From Phallus indusiatus (taxonomy: Eukaryota; Basidiomycota; Agaricomycetes; Phallales; Phallaceae), in assembly GCA_027605045.1 (NCBI GenBank), contig JAQFWX010000001.1, forward strand, positions 1 through 64,000: DNA of 64,000 nucleotides, written 5' to 3'. Numbering within the stretch: position 1 is the stretch's first letter; every line of letters begins with the position of its first letter. The notes under the pieces were generated by a model. It was not told the DNA's origin. It did not search any database and saw only the letters and a list, made by a program, of their open reading frames with translations. The position numbers were made by a program, and so were the translations under genes. Positions 24,418 to 37,898 of the stretch are shown here, in pieces.

Positions 24418-25809
24418 ATGAGCGCGAACTCGACAAATTCAACGGCGGCGCCGGATTTTAATCCTGCGGACCTCTTGCCGCCCTACTTGAACCTTCCGCC
24501 ACATCTATCAGCACACAAGTACTTTTTCGTTTGCACACTCACGGTCGCCGCATGGGACACCCTTGTACTTAGTCCGAGAACATACCGCATGTGGCGTGCC
24601 AAAGAACGACCCAGGCCTCTTTTGTACTGGGCCTTCTTTATTATCCGAATTTTAATGCCCATCGAGTTCACTATCGTCGGTATGTTTTGCAAATAAGCCC
24701 GTTAATGGGGTTATGTTGTTTTGGTTTTGGTTAGCATGAGATGACTGATCATTCAATTTTCATACAGCGGTCGCCTTCTTTGACATTCACTGGACTAGAG
24801 AAATGTGCCAACACTTTTTCCTCTTCGAACCCATCTTGACCGGCATCCTTGTATCCATATGTTCTGCAGTCCATCTCATTCGTATTCGTGCCATTTACGA
24901 CAAGAGCAATGAAGTCACCGCAACTCTCGGCATCCTTCTCACTGTTCAAGTCGTATTGATGGCCATTGCGTGCGGTTTCTTCCATGGTTAGTTAGCTCAA
25001 ATAAAATGATCCGTCGAGTCTCCTTTCACCTGACCCCCTATCGTCCCGCAGTTGTTCCAGTCGACGACCCGTCTCAAGGATGTATCGCCGGTCCAAAACA
25101 CAACTGGGTTGGAATCTACTGGGTGGGAGCGACTCTCTTCTACACCACCTCCTTCGCCCTAGCTCTCGCTCGTTCTTTCCAATCTCGCGCCCAAAAGCCT
25201 CTCGGTTTGTGGAAACTGATGCTTCGCGATGGCTTGAACTTGTACGGCGCTATCTGGATTGTCAACATGGTCAACATGCTCTTCTGGTTTATCATCAAAC
25301 CCACCGGGCCCGAAGACACTATCCGTACTATCGTCACTTCTATGGCAGCCGTCTTGACAATGACGATGACAATGAGAATCATCCTTTCTATTAGAGGAAC
25401 TCTCGCTGATGGAGGTTCCTTTGCCGGATCTCCGTAAGTAGTTCGCCCGAACACCCCGACCACGTTGCTCGTTCAATTACTAATTTTTTTTCCCATTTTC
25501 TCCATGTATAGGTCCGCCCAATCTGCTAGCGGCACTTCTCGTTCGCATAGTCAAGGGCGCAGCAACATCGCCAATACTGCCACCAACCAAGGCCAAGTCT
25601 TTTCAATCAATCCTGCCAGTCAAGTTCGTCAGACGTACACTTTGGAAGAAATGCGCTCCAAATCTCAATGGGAACAAGGCAACGACGAAGATGGCAAATC
25701 AAGTCTCACGGGTGCTCAGGCTATCATCAGTGACATCAAGCCTGAGACCGGCTTTGGTCATGAGGATGGCGTAGGTGTTAAAGTCACGGTTGAGCGGGAT
25801 TTCGAATAA
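24418..25809 (+). CDS. Multipass membrane protein, DUF6533-like
   Basis: Four exons (24418-24679, 24768-24986, 25052-25433, 25512-25809) join in phase to 386 residues. There are about seven hydrophobic segments. The first carries Y-F-F-V-C-T-L-T-V-A-A-W-D-T-L and is followed by a W-R-A-K motif, the pattern of the DUF6533 N-terminal region expanded in agaricomycetes. The last about 120 residues are a Ser/Gln/Gly-rich cytoplasmic tail. The biochemical role of these 7TM-like proteins is unknown, though receptor-like roles have been suggested from topology. The start is the first ATG, and upstream is a C/T-rich leader. The overlapping minus-strand ORFs at 25140-25476 are shadows. Confidence 0.8.
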
Positions 25810-27474
25810 ACTTGAAACGTCTCCTTGGCCATCCAACTTTAAGAATACCTATGAGTTGGTTTTATATTTCTTATTAAATGTACCATTTTTTCTTTCAACT
25901 TCTGCTCTTTATTCTATATTCCGCATCGTACAAGATTGACGCGAAGGGAGGAGAACACTTCACCCCTAGTAGTAGTAGTAGTAGTACCAGTACACATTAT
26001 CCCTGTAAAAAAGGAAGGCCATGTCCTTACTTATTTATCATGTGCCCACAGATATACACTTTGCTATATTTTCTGGTCTGCTATTGAAAAAAACTGGTGT
26101 GGCCGGGGGCCACTTGGCCAACTGGAGATCGCATCAATATCAATTGGCAAAATTGTATAAAGCGCTCAAAACTTTGGCATATTTGCCACCGTGCACTGGA
26201 TGTACATCGCTATTTGCCATTGGCGGCTGTTGGAGATTTCTTATAGGCCTTCGACGCGGGTGCTGTGTTTTTTTAAGTCTGCTAGTTGGTTGATTGGTTG
26301 GTTGGTTGGTATTCTTGGATCATTGAAGTCTGATCTGAACATTCGATGGGCATATCAATCAATTGACTATCGGATCCACAAAAAAATACAATGGTCCAAT
26401 TTTTACAATCACTCTCGTTTTGCCTCAGTTGTGGTATTCCGCGGCCGAGCTCTCTCACCTTTTCTTCTCACCTCCGTTTCGGTTCAGCCAAACCATCCAA
26501 TAGAGAAAACCCGTATTTTCCGATTAATATTCAAATCAAAGATGACGTCCAAGTTACGATCCGTGCTACGGCATGGTTCACGTTTGGTAAAGTACTCATC
26601 AATCATCCTCCTTGTTCTTACCCGAGCTCACTTTCGTTGCGCAGTTCGCCGAGGAATACTTCCAAAAAAGCCTTTGACGAAGTTGATTTTCAATACTAAG
26701 AACGTCTGTTGACTATAATTAAGACGTCTAGTAACTCCGCCTCCTCTTTTTCCCACATCATTTTATTGCCTGTTCGCCGATCTTTTCAAAAATCGGTCAA
26801 ATGCGGTGCAGCACGGAGCCATATGAAACTTCTTCTGCCTACTCACTCCAAATTTCAAAAACATATAGGTTTATGATCGCTTAATCAAGACAGTACTCTG
26901 TATGTAGCTTTGGATCAGGTTCGTCCGCCGATCCCTAGATAACGGAAATGAGCCAGTTTTTCTCACCTATTATCGAACAGGTTGTTCTAATAGGTCAATT
27001 AGCCTGGTAAACTATCATAAAACGAGAAGAACTAATGAAAGTCTGGCTGCGAGCAGGACGCCAGAAGGAAAGCTCTTATACATAGCTCATATACATCTTC
27101 GATATATTATCCGAAGCAGTCAGGTATACAACCTAGTAGGTTTATACGCTGTAAAAGGGAAAGAAGAAGAAGAAGTGCTTATCATTTGTGATTTGTAAGT
27201 CGAATCATTTCCAACTGTTTCCCATTCATTTCCATTCGTGTTGTTTATCGAGTCCGACCGATGTCATATGACCATGACTCTCTAGAGTTCCGCTTCGGCG
27301 CCGTGTCGGGTTGAGAACTGGAGTATTATGGACGTTTCAGTTAAGAAGAAAAGTCCACGTTCTTCTTGAGATAAAAATGTATATAAAGGATGACATTTTC
27401 TGTCGGAAAGCACTGAACTCGACAACAACAATCAAGTTCAATTCAAGCTTTTTATCTTCAGCACTCACTTCAAC
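25810..27474. other. Intergenic region with GMC promoter
   Basis: About 1.7 kb without a supported gene. It holds an (AGT)n run at about 25967-25986. ORFs of 90-173 codons near 26021-26712 have no splice or domain support. TATATAAA at 27381-27388, about 90 bp before the GMC start codon, is a good TATA-box candidate. Confidence 0.5.
27381..27388 (+). promoter_or_regulatory. TATA box candidate for GMC oxidoreductase
   Basis: TATATAAA lies 87-94 bases before the ATG at 27475, followed by a C/A-rich leader. This suggests a regulated rather than housekeeping promoter. Confidence 0.5.
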
Positions 27475-29529
27475 ATGGTTGTACCTCCTACTTTCATCCA
27501 AACGCCAGCTCAAGAGTACGACTTCATCATTTGTGGAGGTACAAATAATTTCTCTTGGTTTGACGTTTTGAGATTCTCTCTAATATTTTCTAGGCGGGAC
27601 GGCTGGTAACACAGTCGCAGGCCGTTTGGCAGAATTGCCGAACGTTTCAGTGCTCGTCATTGAAGCTGGAAAATCGTACGTCGTTTCCGTAAACATCTTG
27701 ATAGATTCTCTTAGAATCGAGCTTAAAAAAACCTCTTTCAACAGACCTTACGGCGTCAAAGAAATATCTACCCCGGCTCTAGCAACGTCTTTAGTTGAGT
27801 CCCAGTATGACTGGCAATACCAGGCCACCTTGGTAGACAGACCCGACTTTAAACGTGTCGAGAATGCAGTGACGCGTGGAAAGGTATTAGGTGGTAGCAG
27901 CTCTTTGAACTATTACTCCTGGCATAGAGGTACCGCCGCTCAGTACAACGAGTGGGAACTTTATGGGGGTAAGACCTGGAACTGGGAAGCTTGCAAGCCG
28001 TATTTTTCTAAGGTATTGACTCTGTGTCATTTGCTGTTTTTTTATGTAAGTTGTTAACATGAGCCTTTATTTTGTGTATAGCCAACTACAGTCAACACAA
28101 CCACTAAGCCTTCCCTTCTTCCCATAACGCTCTCAAACGTAGGCTCTAACGGACCCATCAAGCTTCGTATCGTCGACCCTACCCCAATGGGGGATGCTGT
28201 CGTCAAAGGCTGGATCAGCAAAGGCTATCCTCTTGCCAACGACATTTTCAATGGTTTTGCCGTTGGCTTAACCCATTTAGTTGCGAGCGTTGATGACGGT
28301 GTCAGATGGAGTAGTGTCTCATTTTTGGAGGACAAGCCTAACGTCTCTGTTTTGGCCGAAACTAAAGTGGCGAGAGTCCTTCTCGAGAAAAATGGTGAAG
28401 AGTATTCAGCTTCTGGTGTCGAAATCGTCGGCGGTACGTTCATCAAAGCTCGAAAAGAAGTGATTGTCTCCGGAGGTGTTTTCGAATCCCCGCATCTCCT
28501 CATGCTCTCAGGGATTGGCCCCAAAGATGAGCTGTCCAAACACGGGATTGACTGCAAAATTGATAGCTATCACGTTGGACGGAACCTTCAAGAACACGTT
28601 ATAATGCCTCAGGTTTTCAAGCTCAAAGAAGGGAGCAGTTTCGACACTTGGCTCCGTCCTGGACCTCAAAACGACGCGGCATTCAGAGAATATGAAGAAT
28701 TTAAGACCGGTCCGCTTGCCAGCCCCATTCTCGAATTCTCAGCGTACATGCGTATTGATGAGCGCCTTGCTTCCTGTCCCGCTTATGTCAAAGCTAAAGA
28801 ACTCAACGGTGGTAAAGATCCCCTAGGACCGAATGGCACCCCACACTTCGAATTTGATTTCGTGGTATGTAACATTCTCCCCCTATTATGCTTCACAAGA
28901 CACAATATCTGACGAAGCAACATCCTCTCAGCCTTGCTTTTTCAAATCGTTCCAACCACACGTCCCTATCCCAACCTCAGGCGATTACACTACTATAGTC
29001 ACCTCGTTTATGCGCCCCGTTTCCCGAGGTCGCGTAACGCTTCGCTCCAACGATCCAACTGTTCAGCCTGAAATTAACCTCAACTTTTTCGGTGAACAAG
29101 CCGACTTGGAAGCTATGCGCGAAGCTGCTCGTTTCGTCCGGGATATTCTTACAACCGGAGACTCACTTAAAGATCTCGTCGTTGGCCCTTATCCGGATGA
29201 TCTCGCTGATCTAGACGGTGACAATGAAGCTGCCAACAAACTCGTGCTTAGACGATGCTCGACCGGGTACCATCCGTGCGGAACATGCCGCATCGGGCAA
29301 GCATCAGGCGAATATGCTGGTGTCTTGGATGAAAATATGAAAGTACGCGGAACGGCGAATTTGAGAGTTATTGACGCTAGCTCGATTCCTTTGATGCCTG
29401 ACTGCAGAATACAGGCTGGCGTTTATATGCTCGCGGAAAAAGTAAGTCTACCAGTAATGCACGAGATCAAAGTGGGCTAATCACAACCGGTTTTAGGGGG
29501 CTGATATGATCAAACAGGTTTACGTCTAA
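27475..29529 (+). CDS. GMC-family flavin oxidoreductase (CAZy AA3)
   Basis: An FAD-dependent alcohol or sugar oxidase/dehydrogenase. Six exons splice in phase to 579 residues. The N-terminal FAD-binding Rossmann loop is C-G-G-G-T-A-G-N-T-V-A-G-R-L with the distal acidic end V-I-E-A-G. GMC signature 1 is G-K-V-L-G-G-S-S-S-L-N, signature 2 is S-P-H-L-L-M-L-S-G-I-G-P, and the catalytic His lies in T-G-Y-H-P-C-G-T-C-R-I-G. The C-terminal D-A-S-S-I-P...Y-M-L-A-E-K-G-A-D-M-I-K is restored only by splicing the last intron (29442-29496), after which translation stops at 29527-29529. No signal peptide is evident, so it may be intracellular. Substrate (aryl alcohol, methanol-type, other) cannot be set. 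It is convergent with the HD protein, 117 bp away. Confidence 0.93.
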
Positions 29530-29646
29530 AACGGTTAACAGACGTATAAATATGAACGGTTCTTGTTAAATTTACTTGATTAAACATGTACAACAGAAAG
29601 TTTTTTTTTTGAATACTTGGAATTTTATAACGCTGTTTGTCTCATA

Positions 29647-30629
29647 CTAGTCGTATTGATTCATCAAAGCATTTGCTCTAACGTCCGTAGCAAAGTTACT
29701 GGGAATTCCCTCCACCCAACTGGGCACTTCAAAGGTTGACGTATGGCACCACGGTTTCAAAGCCAGTTCTTTCTCAATAACGGCGCTGAAGCAAGTAGAC
29801 CATCCTAATCTTGGGAATTTAGCTACGGTTGCTTCAATGAGAGATTGTGAAACGAGGTTAGCACGACTATTGTAAATTTCAGTATTAATGACCGACAAAC
29901 AAAAGGTAAGGCAACTTACAGGCCAACATTGTCTTATGATTGTTATTTTGAGTAAATATTTCGCGAACTGCTAAAGTAAATGCCCGGCTTACCTAAAATC
30001 GTCGCAAGCTGAATGATCTGACCGATAGTGGTTATGTTACCACCTTTAACGAAAATATCCTGATGCCTGATGACGGCCTGAAAGAAATAATGTTCAGAGA
30101 GGTCTATATCTATTTTAGCACACCTACTTCGCAAACGGCATCAGCTAGATCCTCCTCTCCTCCATTCTTCAAAATGAATTCACGGGCGATAATAGCGCCT
30201 TTGAACTCGAACGACATTTTCGTGGTCGAAAGATAGTCATCCGCTGTTCCGATATCATGGAAAAGACAAGTTAAATAATATGCCTCGTCGTCATAGTTCC
30301 ACTCAGGAAAGTGCTTGCGGACAATCGCGGTTCCTTCGGACGGCGTGAGATCATTCAATCATTAAGGGGTATATATCATTTGTCGTACCGTAGATATACA
30401 CTCTGCTGCTATGATTGAACGTCTGAACGTTAAGCTTCTCCTTTACAAAAGCCGTGCTTCTCCTAACTAACTCAGTATCCGGAAAGGCTAGCTCCGTGGA
30501 GTCTAGCGAATAGTCTGCTTTCTTGGGAACGAGTCCAGTAGCGGTAGGGTGTTCGCGGAAAAGAATGTCAGGATCGCGAGGGACAGGCGTATATCCGTAT
30601 TTGACTACGTTGGCATCGCTGAAAGACAT
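29647..30629 (-). CDS. Cyanamide-hydratase-like HD-domain protein (Ddi2/Ddi3 family)
   Basis: Five exons in phase give 254 residues. The HD-domain metal ligands are visible: H in N-H-S-S-R-V-Y, the pair H-D in C-L-F-H-D-I-G-T-A-D, and H in V-I-R-H-Q-D. Family words M-S-F-E-F-K-G-A, L-A-T-I-L-D-N-V-G and L-K-P-W-C-H-T match fungal cyanamide hydratases (urea hydro-lyases, yeast Ddi2), which turn cyanamide into urea with a zinc centre. The join needs a 13-nt micro-exon (29920-29932) carrying D-N-V-G. An upstream in-frame Met exists (near 30779), but the M-S-F-S start is the family-like one. The true substrate may be another small nitrile or cyanamide. Confidence 0.88.
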
Positions 30630-30864
30630 GGTGATGTTTCGGGGCTGTAATCTGATCTCAAGCTGATGGGGAGATGTGCGAGTCTGCAAGCTGCAAGATT
30701 TATAACACCGGGACGAGGGTGTCACCGACTCGGAGTCACATGGTCCCTGTTGGTGTGTTTCCCTTCCGAAGACCCACACTATTTAAAATTTTAAGAATTC
30801 TAAAATTGAGACGGGCTTAATTCCAAAGCAAAGCAGTTCATAATGATTGACACAAATAATACGA

Positions 30865-32692
<1,828 letters not shown>

Positions 32693-33283
32693 TGCTCAAA
32701 AGTGAGGCTAGCAGGGCTGGCAGCGAGATGATTAGAGTCCGAGTCAGAGGTCCTTGTGGGTGCATAGGCGACTTATGTAATAATGGCGTGGTAATTTTGG
32801 CTTTTGACTTTACAGTCACTTGAACAGTCCGTCCTCGACGGCCAATAAACGAATGAACGTGAACTGCAATGAACGTGTCGAAAAAATAAGGACGGAATGT
32901 AATACCCGCACCGAGACAGGCCTATGGTTGGCCGAGTTTCGCCATGCCATCTCAAGCGCCCAAGAAGTAAGGACCTTCGACAGGTATTTTTAAGTGTGAT
33001 ACTGAAAGACTCGTCCAGCCACTATACATCATGCGTCACCATCATGGAAAATGCCCAGCTAGAAACCGTCTTTCGGCATTATGCTTCTTGTATATTCACT
33101 CATCGCTTCACCATAAATAACCTAGATAAAGGGGTCGTTCTTAACCCTGAGTGTCCGACACTCAGGTCACCCTAGCCCGAAGAGGAACGCGCAAACCCGG
33201 AGTAGTACATAGCATTTTTCTCCTTTTCTTCATTCAAGTTTAACTTAATTTCTTTTAACGCAAATCTCTCTTCGTATTTCTGC

Positions 33284-34877
33284 ATGTTACTCTTCTTTAT
33301 TACTACACTCCTTGCCGTTTCTTTCAACTGGGCCGTTTGTCAAGCTGGCCCCGTCAGTAAAAGGTCCGTAACCTAGATTCAAGACTGAAAAATGTTTTTT
33401 TTTGCTCAAATTACTCACTTTTCAAGGACGGATCGCCAATGTAATGGACATGCCGAGTTCTGCGATCGCTCTTATGGAAACGTAAGTCGTAAGGTTATCA
33501 TCATCCTGAGCAGACTTGAACCTCCTTGGAATCAGATAACATTTGCAGGAGGTCAGCATTAATATGTGCCTCAAATCCGTGGAAGGATAATCTTACAGTA
33601 TTTTTCAGCTCACGATTCATACGCATTTTCTTCTGATCCTCTGGCATGTGAGAGATTATTGGTTTTTCATTAGACAGTAACAGTTCGGTGGATGACAATT
33701 TCTCGAAACAGTGGCGAGAACACAAACCGTCAACTTGACTCAACAATTCAATGCCGGTATCCGTTTATTTCAAGCTCAATCACATATGTATAAAAAAAAT
33801 ACGTAGTACAGCAATCAACCAATTCACTGACTTATGATTAGGGGATCCGATGGCCAGCTTCACTTTTGTCATACATGTGTGTACTCCAACCAGTATTTAC
33901 GTCATGATTTCTCTTGAAGCCTAACTCTACTACTCATATAGCTTGTGTATGTCAGCCACCCCTCTATGAATCCGCGAAGGACTTAGCTTTTTATAGCCAC
34001 TTTTCGATGGAGGCACTGTCCTGGCGTACTTACAAACAATGAAACAGATTCTTGACGATAATCCCACCGAAGGTATGTCTTCGAAAAGGAAAACAATACA
34101 CTCAAATATTCAATTGATTTTATTAGTCGTCACATTCCTTTTTACCAATCCCGAAGGGGTGTCCGTGTCGGACGTATGGGACCCTATATTCAATGCTTCT
34201 GGCATAAAGGATATGGCATACATTCCCCCTAGCCCTATTATCTCCCAGGGTCAATGGCCAACTTTGGGTAATATGATCGATAACGGGAAAAGGGTTGTCG
34301 TTTTCATGGATGCTGACAGGTAATTGTAAACGGTGAAGCGTTTTAGGTTTCGCTGTGTACTGAATTTGGTTACATCTGCTCATCAAGTAATCAAACTGCC
34401 GTTCCTTACATCCTTGCTGAATTTCCAATGGTAAGATTACCAGTTTATCGGTAATTGACGCTAATCATATTGTTATTGAAGATCTGGGAAAATCCCTTTG
34501 ATAGCACGAACTCCTCATTCCCATGCAGCGTAAACAGAATAGCAGGACCCTTAAGCACAACAGAACACATGAATCTCATCAACCATTTCTTTGATAAAGA
34601 TTTACTGGGTATCCTTATTCCCGATGAAGCCGCTGCAAATACTACAAATAGCGTTGCATCAATCCTCGCCGACTCTAATGGATGTGCTCCGCTTAATGGA
34701 GGAAGAGCGCCAAACTTTGTTCTCATGGACTGGATTGCATTTGGGAATTTCTCTGAAGCTATTGCACTTCTCAATGGCGTGCCGGATACTCAAACAAATA
34801 ATGCCAGAGAATTGCGTCCGTATGTCTTATCTACTTATGTTTCGTTGTTTCTTTTGGTAACGACTGTTATATTGTAA
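33284..34877 (+). CDS. Secreted PLC-like phosphodiesterase (TIM-barrel PI-PLC X fold)
   Basis: Ten exons splice perfectly in phase to 335 residues. A signal peptide (M-L-L-F-F-I-T-T-L-L-A...W-A-V-C-Q-A) is followed by C-N-G-H-A-E-F-C-D-R-S-Y-G-N and the catalytic-His region A-H-D-S-Y-A-F. Next come G-I-R-L-F-Q-A-Q-S-H-M, L-H-F-C-H-T-S-C and L-F-T-N-P-E-G-V-S-V. The last markers are V-V-V-F-M-D-A-D, W-E-N-P-F-D and G-R-A-P-N-F-V-L-M-D. A hydrophobic end (V-S-L-F-L-L-V-T-T-V-I-L) could be a GPI-attachment signal. This PLC-like family is common in fungi. Its substrate is not established and it lacks the eukaryotic PLC regulatory domains. A 5-nt micro-exon at 33942-33946 is required to read C-H-T-S-C-P-L-F-D-G-G. 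Confidence 0.9.
33942..33946 (+). other. Predicted 5-nt micro-exon (CTTGT) in PLC-like gene
   Basis: It is bounded by an acceptor ATATAG (intron 33877-33941, with CTAAC branch site at 33921) and a donor GTATGT (intron 33947-33996). Including it completes the T-S-C-P codons and keeps phase. Skipping it breaks the frame. Confidence 0.65.
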
Positions 34878-35203
34878 CTTGTCAAGCCTTGAACGCGCCT
34901 TGTACATATTTTGATACCGTAGTTATTTATTTGAATTACTTGATTCTGATTTTAAACGAAACAATTGAGCAAGATCTATATTATGTCCACATGATAAACT
35001 AGAAGGACGTTGCGAGTTGTAACCTTCGACGCAGTGTAAAACTAGAATAACCTGCCAGGCTGTTAAAAACCTCGTCAAGGGGAGATGGCTCAAGAGATTT
35101 AGTCGTAATCGTGAACGACAAGACATTTATTGTATCATATCATATACTCCATGTCTCTACATTGATTAAAAAAATATCAAAAGGATCATGTTCTCAGCAT
35201 GTT

Positions 35204-37898
35204 TCAACTTTCAAAGTCCTCCGACTTGCGTTTCTGTTCTAGGTGCTCGTCACTGTCCGAGAGTCCTTTGTTTCGAGAAAGAGCATCCTCTCCGGTACCG
35301 ATTTTATTTTTGTCTGGAGATGAAAATATCATATCGATCGACTCAAGAGGCTATCATGGAGAATCACGTCAAAATGAATCAATTGAAGATAAATGAAAAA
35401 CAGACCTTCAATGCGGTTTCTGGATAAAAGAAGTAGACAGCAGGAATAAAAGCGGCATTAAACACCGCGAACACTTTCAAGCACAAGGATTTTCAACCCA
35501 GAAACTGATGCTGGAACAAATTTTTCGCTTACTGATATACGTCCGCCATTGTAAATTCTGAATCGCGACTGGAGTGATTTGAACAATAACAAAGTTAAAA
35601 AGCCAATTTGAAATAGTGGCAGTTGCTGCTCCTTTGGAACGAATGCGAAGAGTGCATACTGAAATGTTTATGCAATTTCAGTGCTGTGATGCTAACAGTG
35701 ATACTAACGTGTATGACACGTACTTTCTGCGGGATACTAAAATTGGATTAACGCACAGAAATTAGTGTATTTTTATTATTTAAAGCATGCATCGTTAACT
35801 TACCAACCAAGGAATTGCTAGCCATCCGACAGCCTAAGCAAGATCATGATAAGTAGTGACAAGACTGCCTCATCAACTTAAATACTCACGAAAAAAGTGT
35901 TGACTTCGCGATAGGGTATCAGGGCACCGACAGAGTTGAACAGAGAAAAGATCCACTTACAGACAAACATCATAGCGGCCGCGGCCGCTCCCCTTGTTTT
36001 ACTTTCAGTTGCCCCGGTAGCTAGAAGAACACCAAGCACGATCATTGATGCAGAACATCCCGCCGCGCAAACCATCATTGAACGACGACGACCTAGTTTT
36101 TCAATGGCCTAGTTTTTTTTAGCATTGTATAGAATGTATAAGCGAAAGAGGAAAATAAGCATACAAATATAGGTATTAGAGATGCTGCGAAACTACAAAA
36201 GTTCGATAGTCAGTTTGTCGATGTGATATGCCCATTACCATGCGATAGCTTACTACTCAAGCCCGTTGAATCCTGATAACAAACGCGATAAATTATTGGA
36301 GAGACCAATAGACGTGAATACCAGCGTGAGACTGCGAGTTTATCAGTATTCTCTCGATAATGGTAACATAGCTAATGTTCATGCTGACTAGTATGTTATC
36401 AGATCTTTTCCCGCCACGTAAACAGATATTCATACGCCACGCAAGAATAAATATCACTCACTAATACCACCCATCTGTTTTGGCAGAGTTAATTAAGACA
36501 GATGACAAAATATGAAACTAGTACGCTCACTTGCTGCATTAGCTGTATGCCGAAACATAAACAAATCCTTCTAAAGTTTTGCAGTTCACCATTCTGGAAA
36601 AGTTCTTTGTAGCTGAAATCGCCACTGATTGATCGTTCCAAGGCTATAGCGTCCTCTATTTCTTTACTCTGTTCGATAACTATGCGATCGGTAGGCTTGG
36701 CAGTTTTCGATGTAAGCCGCGCAAGTATTAAACGTGCCTCGTCCACCTTGTCGTGAGCGATCAGCCAACGAGGGGACTCTGAAAATTTAATTATACAGTG
36801 ATCAAGCAATGAATAAATACGCAACAAAGAACCTGGGAGGTCAATTAACATTATAATGAGAATCAGGGCAAAAACGGTTTGAAAAGCGATGGGTAGTCTC
36901 CAGCTGACGTCTGAATTGACGAAACTGAGACCATAGTCTAATAATTCATGAACAAAGTTGGCTTTATTTTACCAAGATGGCGACATACCGAACCAGTAAG
37001 ACACGGCGACTCCGGCAATGAGCATGGCTTGGCCAAACGCAAGGTCTCTACCTCTGTTTTTGGGTCTAGATACTTCGCTATTATAGACGGGAATCGTGGC
37101 CGTATTCATACCTTAATTGGATGCATTAAATTCGTAACACTTTATAACTTGATTGAACGGTACCGTTTCCAAATCCGGCAACAATGCGCCCGACAATCAT
37201 TTGAGAAACTGTGAACGATGATGCTTGTATTGCAGCTCCGATTATCTAAAATCACGATCTATAATAAGACTTTTGGAAAGGGAGAAGGAATGGGGGAGGC
37301 TTACCAAAATAGCACTTCCTATCATTATTGAGACTCGTCGCCCCAATATTTCGCCTCTAAAAAGAATCAAGATTGCACCAAACATACAACCCATCTATTG
37401 TCATCATTCTAAATACTGTTCAAAGAATTATAACACAAAGTCATACTCACCTCGTATAAGCTGACCTGTATGCGTGTTTGGTGAATAAAAAGGCTAATGA
37501 AAAGTAAGGAAACACTTACAATGTTGGCAACTTTGGCAGCCTTCTGAACTTGTTGACCATTTACGGTATGCATAAGCTCAAACTGATCATTGAATCTTTG
37601 TAATAAAAGCAATCCTGAGAGGACGCCTGGCGATTAACCATGTGAATCAACCCAATTATCAGATCTGCGGGAATGAAATGGAGAATACAAACCTTGATCG
37701 TAGCCTGTGTATCAATGTAAGAAACACAAAGTTCATATATGTATATGTGTTATATTTTTCTCACCGAAAAGCAAAAGCCCTATGGAAGCAGCTGCAGTAA
37801 CCGCATTAGCAAGACTTTGCCTGAAAAAGGATCATTTTCTTTCATAAGCAAAAATAGATTCTGCGAACTGACCCTCTTAGTCTTTTCAGTCTGAGCAT
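35204..37898 (-). CDS. MFS sugar transporter (hexose transporter-like)
   Basis: A 12-helix plasma-membrane sugar carrier broken into many short exons. Spliced minus-strand reading gives the start M-L-R-L-K-R-L-R-G, TM1 G-L-L-L-F-G-Y-D-Q-G-V-L-S-G, loop 2-3 M-G-C-M-F-G-A-I-L and R-G-E-I-L-G-R-R. It continues with V-G-R-I-V-A-G-F-G-N-G-M-N-T and I-P-V-Y-N-S-E-V, the central E-S-P-R-W-L-I-A-H-D signature and E-K-L-G-R-R-R. The end of the barrel is G-W-L-A-I-P-W-L-Y-P-A-E-I, then Y-F-F-Y-P-E-T-A-L-K-P-L-E-S-I-D before an acidic/basic cytoplasmic tail ending at 35204. All hallmark motifs of the sugar porter family are intact. The sugar specificity is unknown. It lies next to catabolic genes, consistent with import of released sugars. 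Confidence 0.9.

Noticed and set aside
25140..25476. Overlapping minus-strand ORFs of 107 and 105 codons
   Set aside because: They lie opposite the well-supported plus-strand membrane protein exon and have no domain.
26191..26712. Plus ORF of 173 codons
   Set aside because: No splice support, low-complexity composition and no recognised motif. Other frames are equally open.
33501..33746. Minus ORF of 81 codons
   Set aside because: It covers the PLC-like exons carrying the A-H-D-S motif and their introns on the opposite strand.
35188..35427. Plus ORF starting M-F-S-A-C-F
   Set aside because: Opposite the last exon of the sugar transporter, whose P-L-E-S-I-D ending is conserved.
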